DNA of 64,000 bases, taken from the NCBI GenBank assembly GCA_027186245.1, contig CP114496.1:9822001-9886000 (forward strand), read 5' to 3'. The position numbers and the translations under genes were made by a program. The notes under the pieces were generated by a model, which saw only the letters and a program-made list of their open reading frames with translations, searched no databases and was not told where the DNA came from. The DNA comes from Coriaria nepalensis (Eukaryota; Streptophyta; Magnoliopsida; Cucurbitales; Coriariaceae). Of the stretch, positions 36,781 to 48,749 are shown in pieces (position 1 is the first letter of the stretch; the number at the start of each line of letters is the position of its first letter).

Positions 36781-38218
36781 ATGTATAAGAATCAGTTACA
36801 GGAGCTGGCACAGAGAAGCTGCTTCAATCTTCCATCATACACGTGCATAAGAGAAGGACCAGATCATGCTCCAAGATTCAAAGCTTGTGTCAACTTTAAT
36901 GGCGAGATGTTTGAGAGCCCAAGTTACTGTACCACTCTGCGACAGGCCGAACACTCAGCTGCTGAACTCGCCCTCCATCTCCTTTCCTCTAGAGGCCCTT
37001 CAAAATTTCTCACTGCAAGAGTCCTCGTAAGCTCTTTTCCTATTTAAACTGCAAAATTAGTTTGCAACTGTTTTATATTTATATTTGACTCTTTTCTTCC
37101 CTCTAATTTATCAAGGATGAGACTGGAATTTATAAGAATCTTCTGCAAGAAACAGCTCATAGAGCTGGACTTGATCTTCCTGTATATACTACAGTAAGAT
37201 CAGGCCCAGGCCATCTTCCGGTTTTCACTTGTAACGTGGAGCTTGCTGGTATGAATTTTAAGGGTGAATCAGCTAAAACAAAGAAGCAAGCTGAGAAAAA
37301 TGCTGCCATTGCTGCCTGGTCTTCCTTGAAAAAGAGTAATGCGTTTTCTCTCTTACTTTTTTGCTGTTGTTGTTGTAATTACAAAATGCATGGAATTCAT
37401 TATATATGTTTTGGATTCTTTTAGTGCCAACTTTGGGTTCTTTGACAAAAAATGTAGCAGAGACCTGTGAAGAAGAAGAAGATCAAGTGATTGTAACGAG
37501 AGTGCTTTCCAATTTGAAACCCAAAAAAGATGAAGGAAAACAAGTGATCAAGAGGACAGTGAGTTATCAGAGTCAAGCCAGAAGAAAAGTGATGAAGAGT
37601 AGAGACAGTGCTAATGATGTTACTGTATCTTTTTCTTCTTCTACTGCTTCAACTTCTGGTAACACCAATATTGTTCAGCATCAACAGTGGAGGAAGCTAA
37701 TGGAATTGTTAGTAATGGATATGCGTCAAGAAAGTTCATCATCACAAAAACAGAATTTCTTTGCAAATCTGCTGCCTCCACCACCCCCTCCTACAGCTTC
37801 AAAGATATTAGCATCAAGTAGTACTAGGCCGCATCATAATAACTCACTTCAACAAGTTAAGGGTAAATCTCAAATTGTTCAGCAATCCTCATTGATGTTG
37901 GAGGAACACCAGAAGGATGAAGAGGAATGGCTTTCTGGGAAGTCAGCTGTTATGAATTCAAATTCTTCAAGAACTCTCTATGGGACAAGCAGCTTTCATA
38001 AAAGGCCAAATAATTGTGTATATAAGAATGGAGATCTCAATCCAACTAGGATGGCCCCAGCTGTTCAAATCAGGTCAGTGATTCCAGTTTGTGCGGCACC
38101 GCCATTAGTTAGACCTCAATCTTCAACAACTATGAAAGAAAATTCATCGTCATCGTCATTATCAGTATCAGCTCAAAGTTCATACCTGAGTTCCGAAATC
38201 AATAAGCTACGGTTATGA
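36781..38218 (+). CDS. DRB5: Double-stranded RNA-binding protein DRB5 (DRB3/5 clade)
   Basis: Plant DRB proteins bind dsRNA and partner Dicer-like enzymes or restrict RNA viruses; the DRB2/3/5 group modulates small-RNA action and DRB3/5 act downstream of miRNA biogenesis. Three exons (36781-37026, 37116-37335, 37425-38218) give 419 residues. dsRBD1 is residues 1-70 (MYKNQLQELAQRSCFNLPSY...), and dsRBD2 is about 85-155 (IYKNLLQETAHRAGLDLPVY ... KTKKQAEKNAAIAAWSSLKK). The C-terminal half is divergent but keeps PPPPPPTASKIL and 'MAPAVQIRSVIPVCAAPP', a DRB5 hallmark. That motif and 'TAHRAGLDLP' favour DRB5 over DRB2. A 36-bp block containing the stop codon is duplicated downstream. Confidence 0.94.
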
Positions 38219-38327
38219 AGATTTGAAGTCTCTCTCTGGTTAATAAAACAAAACATCTCTTTCTTTGAAGCTACTTTTGTTCGTTTGTAAGTTAAGCTAC
38301 GGTTATGAAGATTTTAAGTCTCTCTCT
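38203..38327. repeat. 36-bp direct repeat spanning the DRB5 stop codon
   Basis: 38203-38238 and 38292-38327 are the same sequence except for one base, 89 bp apart. The first copy contains the last DRB5 codons and stop; the second is in the 3' UTR. Nearby GA and CT microsatellites (38432-38458, 38635-38690, 38740-38762) suggest a slippage-prone area. Confidence 0.9.
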
Positions 38328-39439
38328 GTTTTTTTTTTTTCTTGGACCTTGTGACAAAAAAAAAAACCAATGTCTGTTATCTTTTGGGTCCGAATCCGAT
38401 GGTGGATTCTTGTAAAATTGAATGCAGAGGGGGAGAGAGAGAGAGAGAGAGAGAGAGAGCAATAAATGATGAAGTAAGACAGTGCTTTGGAGAAGATAAG
38501 AGAGGAGAGAGAGAGTGAGCAATGAATTGAACGGGATGACTGAAGAGGAGAAACAGACAATTGCAGCGATAAAAGCAAGTAATTAATTTTACCCAGAGAG
38601 AAATTATTTAATGTGCTCTGTCTCGCCATTAATGCCCCCCTCTCTTTCTCTCTTTCTCTCTTTCTCTCTTCCTCTCTTCCTCTCTCACAGAGGAAAAGAA
38701 GACCTCTTCTTCTTCGTATTCTCCCTCTCATTTATTAGCCTCTCTCTCTCTCTGTCTCTCTCTTCAAATTTCTACTCCACCTGCTCTTCGGTGTATGGGA
38801 CGGCAATCTGTAACTTGTTTTTAAAAGATTAACTTATTTTTAGAAATATATTTTAAACTTAAATAATAACAAACATATTTCTAACGATCTTAAGTAGGAG
38901 GCATTATTTTCGACCAAAAAGTTCATATTTTAAGGTACTCGTATTGCTTTTCAGATATATGACTCTGCATTGGCTCTGTTTTTTCTTTCAGGAGCTGGTC
39001 TGATCCGGTCCGGATGTTATATAATTTTTTTGCATGTTTTTATATGATATAATTTAAATAATAAGACTTATCTCAATATTTATTTTTGGAGAATAGATAT
39101 ACTTTTAAAAACTTTAAACTTTATAATTTATAATTTAAACTTAAAAAAAAAAAAAAGCGAAAAGACTAACTTACCCCTCATCACCAAAAAAAAAAAGTTA
39201 GAAATTGATCAAAATAAATAAATAATTATCTTCTTCTTCTTATTATTTTGGTTCATTTTTCACCTCTTCTTTGTTCATGTTCTTCTACACTATACCACCT
39301 CTACTTAGCATCATCGTCCATCTACCACTATTCAAGATCGTAATCTCTTTGTCCGCCAACTGATTTTCCATTCCGTAATCATAAATTCATACTGGATTTT
39401 GAAATAGTCAAGTCTAAAATATTTGTCTAAATATTTTAA

Positions 39440-40790
39440 ACTGTTATAAATGTTATAAAATCATTATATATATATATATCACAAAACTATACTCTTCGAG
39501 ATTTCTATATAACTCAAGAACATTTCAATTGAAGTTGATTAAAATATTTCGGTTCAGGATTTCAGACGAGGACAATCATTATGAATAAGGCTTTACAGTC
39601 CAACAACGATGTTATAAAATTATGAAATATATATATATATATCATAAAATTATACTCTTAGAGATTTCTATATAACTCAAGAACATCTTAATTGAAGTTA
39701 TATAATTTGAGATAAAATTTTTTGAAGTTCACTGAATAATCTTGGTCTAGGAATTTTATATTAAGATTTAGAGTTTATGGCTTAAGGTGTATGGATTGGG
39801 GTTTAAGTTTAAGGTTTCAGGTTTAGGGTTTACAATTTAGGGGTTTACGGCTTAGAGTTTAAGATTTAGGGTTTAGAGTTTAAGGTGCATTGTTTAAGAT
39901 TTAAGTTTAATATTTCAGATTTTGGATTTTAGATTTTGGATTTAAGATTCATGATTTAGTGTTTATGATTGAAGGTGTATAGATTACAGTTTAAACCTTA
40001 AAACCTAAACCTTGAAATCTAGACTCTAAATCCTATACCCTAAATACAAAACCCAAAACCTTAAACTTAGTGCCTAATCCATACACCTTAAACTCTAAAC
40101 CCTAAATCTAAAATATGTACCTTACATGTATACCCTAATCCATACACCTTAAACCGTAGATCATAATATGAAATTCATAGACCAAGATTATACAGTCAAT
40201 TTTAATAATTTTTTATTTCAAGTTATGTAACTCTAATTGAGGTGTTCTTGAATTCTATGAAAAATTCTAAAAGTATAGTTTTATAATATATATTATTGAT
40301 GATTTTATAATGTTATTGTTGGACTGAAAGTTCAGGTTCAAAATGATTGTCTTGGTCTGAAATCTCGAACTTAAATGTTTTAGTCAACTTCACTAATTTT
40401 TATCTTTGGTTTATAACTCTAATTGAAGAATTCATGAACTCTATAGAAAACTCTAAAAATCTACTTTTATGATATATATATTTTTTAATGACTTCGTAAT
40501 ATCTTGAAGCTATACGAAATATCTAGCCAAAGATCACATACTATACTAGTCCAAGAATACTTTTGGTCCTAAATTACTTTGAAAGTCTAGTCCAAAATTT
40601 TGAGTTTTGATCCGAAATTTTAGTCCGAAAATTCAAGATTATTTAGCCAATTTCAAGAATTTTTTATCACGAGTTATATAACTCATATTGAAGTATTTCT
40701 AAATTCTATTAAAAGATTTACAAGTCTAATTTTATGTTATATATATATTTAAATAATTTAATATATTTGAAATCAGTCCAAAATAAACAG
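39440..40790. repeat. Fold-back (inverted-repeat) element with degenerate telomere-like arms
   Basis: The reverse complement of about 39440-39790 matches about 40130-40510 over several hundred bases, with point differences. Shared blocks include 'AATCCATACACCTTAA', 'AGACCAAGATTAT', 'GTTGTTGGACTG' and 'AATGATTGTC'. The inner parts of the arms are imperfect repeats of TTTAGGG-like heptamers on the left (39790-39970) and CCCTAAA-like heptamers on the right (39995-40150). A sub-unit with TTATATAACTC...GAATTCTAT...ATATATAT recurs in each arm (twice left, twice right), with a further copy at 40650-40760. No coding capacity is seen. It may be a non-autonomous transposon of fold-back or MITE type; I found no clear target-site duplication. 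Confidence 0.75.
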
Positions 40791-41824
40791 ACAAAAATTT
40801 TGGATTGGATTAGTCGAAAACTCAGTCGGGGATTTCAAACTAGAAAACCAGTTTACATGGTGTGTTACAGACGAAACATAGTAGACAACATTTCTTGAAC
40901 AAAAAAGAAGGAAAACAGAGTTCGAACCCTTTAACGAAAATGAAGTAAAAATGAAAATTATTTTTTGAAGAATGTCCGGCCACTGGTTTAATGAAGAATG
41001 GGTTCGACGTTGCAAAAAATAGTTCCCACGTAATCAATCACATTTAACTAATCATCCGTTTTTGTATTAGAGTAGGTAAGTAGATTGTGTTTGGACAGTT
41101 CTGCCAGGCCCAAATATACGCAGATGAGGTAATACAATGCAGGCTGCAGGTCCAAGATGAGAGACGACTCCATGGCCCATAAGGCCCAGCGGGTATTGCA
41201 AGCTGCCAGCAAGGAAGCTTGTCAAATTGGGTTATTAGCAGAAAAAGTAATGGATGTAACTTTTACAGCACATCCAATCATATTCATAGCATTTAATTTA
41301 GTAATAACCCACTCCACCAATTTGGCATCTAAATGTGCTATGATAACATGGATCCACCTCATCACATATCACATATCACCTATGCATTCTAATTATTATT
41401 ATTTATTTATATAAATAAAACGTGACCAATCACGATTTCAAAAGATACGCTGTTGGACTCAGATGCGCCGTCACCATCACCGCCACGCCACGCCACCGCA
41501 CTTACCCCACCACTCAGAGCCTCGTCATTGCCCACTCCTGTAATGATGCATTTCTTTCTTATTATATCCAATAAATAAATCTACTACCATCTGTCCGGAT
41601 AAGAAAGCTAGCTAGCCGGGCCCCACTCCCACTCCCTCTGCTCACTTGACAAGCCGCCGTTTAACTGGAAGCTCAATCAGACTTACCGGTGCTTCCAAAT
41701 TCGACGGTCCAAATCTAAGTACAATATGTATTGAGTGAGATCCGTAACAACCATTTTGCCGCGCTTTTCTTACCACGTAAATTAGCTAGAACCACTTGAT
41801 AACGACGTTAAGACGGAGGGGCGA

Positions 41825-41832
41825 GAATATCC
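41825..41832. promoter_or_regulatory. P1BS (PHR1-binding) palindrome, copy 1
   Basis: GAATATCC fits the PHR1-binding consensus GNATATNC. It lies about 163 bp upstream of the GDPD1 start codon. Phosphate-starvation control is known for this gene class. Confidence 0.65.
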
Positions 41833-41852
41833 AGAGGCACTTTACGACGAAG

Positions 41853-41860
41853 GAATATTC
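41853..41860. promoter_or_regulatory. P1BS (PHR1-binding) palindrome, copy 2
   Basis: GAATATTC fits GNATATNC perfectly and is itself a full palindrome. It is separated from copy 1 by 20 bases and lies about 135 bp before the GDPD1 ATG. Paired P1BS sites are typical of strongly phosphate-responsive promoters. Confidence 0.65.
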
Positions 41861-41994
41861 TCTGCTTAATTTCCGTTACTGCTGATTGCTTTCCATTTAA
41901 TTTAAATAGCCTTCCCCTTCCCACTCCCCCTCAAGATCAGAATCATATCTCTCGGATCGTCTCTTCTGCAATCGTTTTTTCCGTGTTTTCATTG

Positions 41995-43686
41995 ATGGCT
42001 CTCAAAGCTGTTCAAGTTTCCGACGTCCCTAACCTTGATCAAGTTACTGAAAATGCTTCCCTTTCACTCTGCTCCACTCGCCTCTCCATGGGTATGCCCT
42101 TTTTTACATTTAAATCTCTCATCGCTTTTGTTTCTTTTTTTGTTTCTTAAATTTTTGATTATTGGTTGGGATTTGCAGGAGTGGATTTAGGGAAGGTGGC
42201 GTTCAAAGCCCCAAAGTTCTTGGTGATAGGGCATAGAGGAAACGGTATGAACGTGTTGCAGTCTCCCGATTCGAGAATGAGAGCCATTAAAGAGAACTCC
42301 ATCTCGTCCTTCAATGCCGCTGCTAAGTTCCCTGTTAATTTCGTCGAATTCGACGTTCAGGTTAGAAATTTCTTCCTTCTTCCCATTATTCTTGCACATT
42401 ACACTCTTCCCGTTTAATCTTCGCAGCCTCGTGCATCTGCTTTTGCTCTGGCGCTATTTTCTGATTTGTTTTTTTTTTTTTTTAATCTTTTTTCTTTTTA
42501 AATTTTTGTTTTTGGGGGCAAATTTCTCTGCTTTTAGGTCAGTGAAAAAAAAAAAAAAACAAAATGTGATGATGATTTTGTAGGTGACCAAAGATGATTG
42601 CCCAATCATTTTCCACGACAATTTCATCCTCTCCGATCAAAATGTTAGCTTTCTTCCTTCCTCCCCCCTTTTTTTGTTATTCCATTATTATTCTTACCAT
42701 TATTCTTACCATTCTAGACCATTTATGGATAATTGATTCCTTGTTATTTGTCCAGGGCACTGTCTTTGAGAGAAGAGTTACAGATTTGACTCTCTCAGAA
42801 TTTCTGTACTACGGCCCACAAAGAGAAACAGGAAAGCAAGGCAATTCCTTACTCAGAAAAATTCGAGAAGGTAAGATCGTGAATTGGACTGTTGAAGTAG
42901 ATGACTACCTCTGCACTCTCCTAGAAGCTTTCCAGCAAGTCGAACCCACTTTAGGATTCAACATCGAGTTAAAATTCGACGACCACATTGTTTACAACCA
43001 AGACTATCTCACCCGAGTTCTCCTTTCCACCTTACAGGTATATTATCAGTAACCAAAACTGTAGCTTAATATATTCATATGCACATATATATATATATAG
43101 CTGCTAAATTGTGTGGTTATGTACTGGATTGGAGCAGGTGGTTCTTGAGAATGCAAGAGAAAGACCCATCATTTTCTCCACCTTCCAACCGGATGCAGCA
43201 CTACTAGTCCGGAAATTGCAGGGTGTGTACCCTGTCTTCTTCCTGACGGAAGGTGGGACTGAAGTATACCATGATGAGAGGAGAAATTCTCTTGAGGAAG
43301 CTATTAAACTGTGCTTGGAGGGTGGTCTACAAGGAATTGTGTCAGAAGTTAAAGGAGTTTTTAAGAATCCAGGGGCTCTTAGCAAAATTAAAGAGTCCAA
43401 GCTGTCCCTTATAACCTATGGCAAGTTGAATAATGTGAGAGAAGCAGTGTATATGCAACATCTGATGGGAGTTGAAGGAGTGATTGTTGATTTGGTGCAG
43501 GAGATTAGTGAGTCAGTGTCGGACATGATAAAGCCTGAGAAGAAGGTTGAAGAAAAGGAAGAAGAGGAGGATGAGGTTTTGGCAGAAGGGGAGGGAAGAG
43601 AAGAGAAGGTGGAATCAAATCCTCAGTTCTCACAGAAGGAGCTTTCATTTCTTTTGAAGCTTATTCCTGAGTTGATTGGGATTTGA
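41995..43686 (+). CDS. GDPD1: Glycerophosphodiester phosphodiesterase GDPD1-like
   Basis: GDPDs hydrolyse glycerophosphodiesters to glycerol-3-phosphate and an alcohol, recycling phosphate from membrane lipids when phosphate is short. Five exons (41995-42091, 42179-42360, 42584-42643, 42756-43037, 43138-43686) give 389 residues. The TIM-barrel active site is visible: FLVIGHRGNGMN (catalytic His and Asn), KENSISSF, VEFDVQVTKDDCPIIFHDN (metal-binding acidic residues and second His), and NIELKFD. The C-terminus has an acidic EEKEEEEDEVLAEGEG stretch and a KELSFLLKLIPELIGI tail. There is no signal peptide, so it belongs to the short plant GDPD1-3 group; Arabidopsis GDPD1 is plastidial, and a transit peptide here is not obvious. 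Two P1BS motifs lie upstream. Confidence 0.94.
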
Positions 43687-46222
43687 TTATATATTCATTC
43701 TATTAGAGAGCCACGTGTTTGATTTTCTGCAAAAATTGTTAGCAATATTGTGCTCCCTTATTTTTCTCACATTTTCATTCTTGTACAGACTACAGATATC
43801 ATGAATCAATGGCGAGACCCTTTTTACCTCTCAAATGAAGCAGAAAATTTGCATTCTGATCTCTCTGCTAAAATAACAGCTTTCTTGAATTATACTATTG
43901 TCCTTAAACAAGGAATATGACATGTTTGCATGGATGGCTGCTCCTTTCATCTGTCTTGGTCATTTCTGTTATTCACCCAAAGAAGATAAATTTATAAACA
44001 GGCATGCACGAGGTCAATGATGATTCGGCCTTTGGGCTTCACGAGCTGACCAAATTGGGCTGGTGGTAGTTTCCGTTTTCTTGTTCGTTTTTGGAGAAAT
44101 CTAAAACTAAAACTTGGTATATATATATTCCTTAAATATGGTTCTCTAAAAGACAAAAGGGCTTCACATGAGGAGCGAAAATCTTGTGATTCCTCCTCAT
44201 CTTTATGAATGTGAAAAGTGAAAACCTCCAAATTAAGCAATAAGGCACGCAGTTTTAGGAAGTTCCTTGTAACTATTCGCATGCGAAGAAGAGAAAAGAA
44301 GCATCCTTTCATGTCAAGAAACCTATTACTATTGCTATTACTATTACTATTACTCATAGAGATTAGATATGGCCTAGTTCTGAGTAGAATCTACTTTAGG
44401 CATAGATCACTTTGTATGGTAAAAAATGTAGCAAATACGCTACGCTATATAACAATATATATTAATCCTCTTTGAGCATATAATAAATATAAGCATAATT
44501 ACATAGGTTTGATTCTTGAAAGATATTTATGAGATATTAAAATATAAACGATACACATACATACATACATACATACATACATACATACACACACATGCGT
44601 CCCTGTCCCACGCACACCGCCTCTTCTGTTACTTCTGTATTGGGCTTCTTTTCTTGACCAAAAAACAGCAAGCTTTTCTATTACTTCGGTCTCTTTGATT
44701 TCGTACACGCTTCTGAAACAAACACAAAACGCAGCGTCAAAAGACTCCAAACTAAGCAAACTCGGTCCCTCTTTTTCTTGAAATTCAATGTTTTTGAGAA
44801 ACGATTTTCGTGACGATGATAAAGAAGAGGTGTTAAGAGAAAAAAAATTGAAATAACCCAAAACAGGTTTTTCAACATCAAAAACCATTTGGCGATTTTC
44901 TTTTCTCACTTACATCAAAACAATCGTTTACAACTATTTTTTTCATCTGCTGCTTTACTTTCATCCTTCTCAAAACGAACGAAGCTGGGAAAATCGAGTG
45001 TAGGGCTTTGAATGAAATCTGTTGTGAGGGCTTGAACCAAGATTTGATTCTTCTTGGGGGATTAGGGCTTCAACTACATCCTTCTCCTTCTTGCGCCAGG
45101 TACCCACGATCATTGTTCGAGGTCCTTCTCCTTCTCCTTCTCCTTCATTCACAATCTCCCCGCCACAAATTTTACAAATAATTCTTTCATACAGTTCGCT
45201 TTATTTTCCTTAGACCGAGTCTGTATTTTTTCTTTAGACCCACTAATTATGAAAAGCTGTGACTTTTATTTGGATGATTCTGGAATTCTTCACACAATAT
45301 CTGGGTATTTTGAGAAATTGATTTATTAGGCCATTATTGGTTCTCTTTTCCTTTGATTGTATGTTAAACCACATAATTAGATAACAGAATTGAAGTGTGA
45401 TATCACCCCTTTGTGTAGTTTCTGACTTCTATGCTTCTTTTTCTCCGTTTAGAAGTTTGATTTGGGAAGATTCTTCCATCATGCAATTTGGCTCTTTGTT
45501 AAACTAAATGTGACTAAAATGTGCCAAGTGATCAATTAAACTAGTATTCTAAAGTAGGTTGATTTTGATATTAGGAAACTCACACTTTTAAGCTCAAAAA
45601 CTTGATGAACAGGTCCATTCTTTTTTTTTTTTTTTTTCTCTTTCTCTACTGATGGGAAAAGAATTAGTTCAAGGATTGGTGGTTGAACCATATGCTTAGG
45701 AGTTAGAGATTATCATCATGTAAACTATAGTTTAAAAAACTATATGGAACACTTGAAAAGAGAATTTGTTTCCTTACAATTCATAACATTCTCTTCAGTT
45801 TGCTAAATACTCCGTATAATAATGATTATTAACACATTTACTCAGTTGGTGTACCCCTTTTTTTGTGCTAATTAAAAGCAATAAGCAAATTGATAAACAC
45901 AATAAAACCTTTCATTATACTCCTTTTCTTTTGTTTACCAATTATAGGCAATTTTAATGGAATTTGATTCAAAAAATGACTCCTTTATAGGCTTATTGGC
46001 TACAAAGCTCATCTCAGCATCGTTGCTTAGATAATTCTTATGTTTGTCTATTATATGTTTTTATTTTTCTCATTCAAATCCTCAAGTTAACTCATTTACC
46101 TAACATTCCATTTTTTGGAATTAATATAAACAGAATCAATAGGAGTCTCAATATTGTAGTTCATGCTCTTTTTAATATAAGAATTTTCTCTTTTTAGAGC
46201 ACATCATCTAAGGTCTTTGACA
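43687..46222. other. 2.5 kb region without a recognised gene
   Basis: Contains the GDPD1 3' flank, an ATAC/CA microsatellite (44549-44596) and AT-rich sequence. A stretch at about 44930-45100 reads like a plant 5' leader ending at a donor-like CAG|GTACCC (45098-45104), but no gene body follows. Minus-strand open frames at 43992-44357 and 44499-44909 show no family match I can name. Confidence 0.45.
44549..44596. repeat. (ATAC)n/(AC)n microsatellite
   Basis: About ten ACAT tetranucleotide units followed by a short CA run. Confidence 0.9.
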
Positions 46223-47212
46223 ATGGCCCAGACTAAAGTAACTGCTAAGACGAGAAAGGGGAACAACCGACAATCAGTGCAACACGATGAGAGACTCGTG
46301 GACCAAAATGAGGTACTGGTGCACAATGATGAGACGCCAGAAGACAAACTGAGCTGCGAAAGTATTCATGGCAAGAATTTGATAGTGATTATAATCCTGA
46401 TGAGGGAGAGTATGATAGCGAGCTATTCCGGTCCAAATCGATGCAAGATAGATACTACCACCACATCGCAAAGCGTAAGGTATTGAATGGGAGGATTGTT
46501 GATGTAAAGTCTTTTAAAAGGGAGAATATAGACCTAAAAAAATGCTTGATATGAATCGGTGGAACTGGGTGCGTACGAGGAAGGTCAACATGTATTCGGA
46601 TTTAGTGCAGTACGTATATGCCAACTTGAAGGTAAATAAAATTGGTAATGTGATGGTACTAACTTCATACGTGAATGGGATGAAGCTCATTTTTTCAGAA
46701 CATGAGTCGGAGGATATATGACATTTGGTGAGCAATGGTAGTGACGGCTGTCAATACTACGATAATGAGATGGGTTGGCAAACAGTTTTCGATGAAAATA
46801 CTATTAAGGAAGGGGGGTACTATCCGCAAGCATCATGACTTACTCTGTTACGAAGGATCATTTAGTGGTCGCAAGTATATTCTGTCCTCGTTCTAGGAAC
46901 TACACTTCGGTCTTTCTGAACAAGATTAAAATCCTGTTGCATGTGCTGCGTATGGGGGACCTCTCCATGCCATGATTCATGATTGGCCACATGCAGAAAA
47001 TGGCTTACAGAAAAGATAGTCCACTGTCATATAGCAATTTATCGACCTTCATGTTTAAGAAGATGAAGGTGTCACTGCTATCCGAGGTTGATGTGAAGAT
47101 GAGTCGTAAAACCAGTTTGCAAGCTTTGGTTAAACGGGTTGGGTTTCATAAAACCAGTTTCGGTGGGAACAAAAGGACCATCCATCTACTGGAGAACAGG
47201 GAATGCCAGTAA
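46223..47212 (+). mobile_element. Decayed retroelement relic (plant transposon-protein ORF)
   Basis: Three forward frames carry successive parts of a protein resembling the plant-specific extra ORF found in many LTR retrotransposons. Parts are: a charged lead (46223-46350); an acidic/aromatic part reading through 'RYYHHIAKRKVLNGRIVDV' (about 46400-46530); a part with 'NWVRTRKVNMYSDLVQYVYANLKV' (46545-46720); and a C-terminal part at 46979-47212. Frameshifts at an A7 run (46537-46543) and later stops break it. I saw no flanking LTRs, primer site or polymerase. The family call is from motif layout only. Confidence 0.45.
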
Positions 47213-48749
47213 GTGACAACCCCTATTGAAAACCGGCCATCTAATAATGAAGGTTAATCACCCTTTTAAGAATCAGGTTAATCATAAAAGATAACAACGA
47301 GGTTAATAAAAAAAAAAAAAGGGTATAAAACAGCTTCAAAGTAGCATTAGTAGTTTGAAATCAATAAATGTCCTTTAAGAAACTCGAGCCAAGTTTGCAA
47401 GCAAAATCAAGTCAATATTAATGGGTGATAAAATCTCGATTTATCATGATATCTTCAATAGAGGTGATAAAATCAATTTTCTATCATACTATCCTGGGAG
47501 ACATAAACAACAACTCACTAATCAATGACCATAAATCAATTCAATTCTGAAGTTGAATACAAATTCATGGGTGAATGAAGGAACTCTAGTTACTTCTATA
47601 GATATCATTAGATTGTCAACTGTTTCATTCGTCATAAAACAAAACAATCTTGATCTTCACATTTTAAAGTTCATCACAATTTTTACCTAACAAACCAAAT
47701 CACAATTTAAGGTAATATGTTTGTTTTTATCACAATTTTATTCACATTATTTTTATCATAATTTGATGTTTCCCAAACATATCAAAATGCAGTTTAATCA
47801 TTCTAAGTAAGATGATATGTTACCTTAGTTGTCCATTGCTCTTCTATGAGGCTAACATTGATAGCCTTGTTGTCCCAATTAATCCTGGTTTTAGCTTAAC
47901 ATGACCGTGTATGTTTTTGGCTTTTATTGTAAGTGTTGCACCTTCTGTTTCAATTGTTTAACAGTAAAATTATAGGCTGATCGAAGGCTGAGGGTGTCAC
48001 GCATCCGAGTTCAAGTAGGTTTGGCGAACATTCCATCGACCATATCCCTCTTCATCTATCCGTCATTATGTTGATGAAAACATCCTCCAACAGTACAACA
48101 CTCCATAGCCTTTTTCTCAGCATTCTCGATGGAGTTTATAGCTTTACATCTACGACAGTGTTAGAATATATAAAAAGTATCAATCTTCAAATGTTAAATG
48201 TATTAGTAATATTGATTAAATTCCCAAGCACATTTTCAGGTGTTAACAACCATTTTTTGGAGTGAACAACCCATTTTTATCAACCGATCAAAAATTATAA
48301 AAAAAAAAAAAAAAAAACTACCCTTCCTTAAAAATACTTCAACTCAGATGTTAACATATTCTGTTATTATTATTATAAAGCCAGATTTCTCATCAACAGT
48401 TGGAACCTCTCCATTTCAGTTCAACTCAGATGTTAATAATTAATTATTTATTTTCTTGGGAAACTGAAATTTCTTCAGTCACACCCACTCTGTCTCTTTG
48501 TCTAACTCTTAAGGACAAGTCTTGCTCTCTCTCTCTCTCTCTATCTATGTAAAAGAAGATAGCTGAGAGATACCGATTTTTCTTTCTTTCTTTTCAGTCA
48601 TCCCCATTTTGCAAGCACTGTGTACGGACTAGCTCTCATATGAAACATGGGCAGCTGGGCGAGCTAGCTAGCTTAATTTGCTTCGATACTCAGCTCCATT
48701 AATTACTACGTAATCTTAGTTACTAAGATTGGTCAAGTTAGAGAAGGGG
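47213..48749. other. Relic flank and NAC gene promoter
   Basis: AT-rich sequence with A-runs at 47309-47321 and 48299-48317, a CT run at 48526-48545, and no recognisable gene. The last ~250 bp is the likely NAC promoter and leader. Confidence 0.45.

Larger units (their letters stand above)
38328..41994. other. 3.7 kb repeat-rich gap between DRB5 and GDPD1
   Basis: Holds the DRB5 3' flank, several GA/CT microsatellites (38432-38458, 38635-38690, 38740-38762), an AT-rich stretch, the fold-back repeat at about 39440-40790, and the GDPD1 promoter from about 41440. The open frames at 40773-41037 (-) and 41157-41414 (+) have no recognisable features. Confidence 0.5.

Noticed and set aside
38485..38525. 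GAGAGTGAGCAA resembling miR156
   Set aside because: It is part of a GA microsatellite; the 5' half of miR156 does not match and no fold-back is seen.
40905..40935. GTTCGAACC resembling a tRNA T-arm
   Set aside because: No acceptor stem, D-arm or anticodon arm can be built around it.
43992..44357. Minus-strand frame with 'LPPAQFGQLVKPKGRIIIDLV'
   Set aside because: The segment looks protein-like, but I could not assign a family and the rest of the frame is low-complexity or unconvincing.
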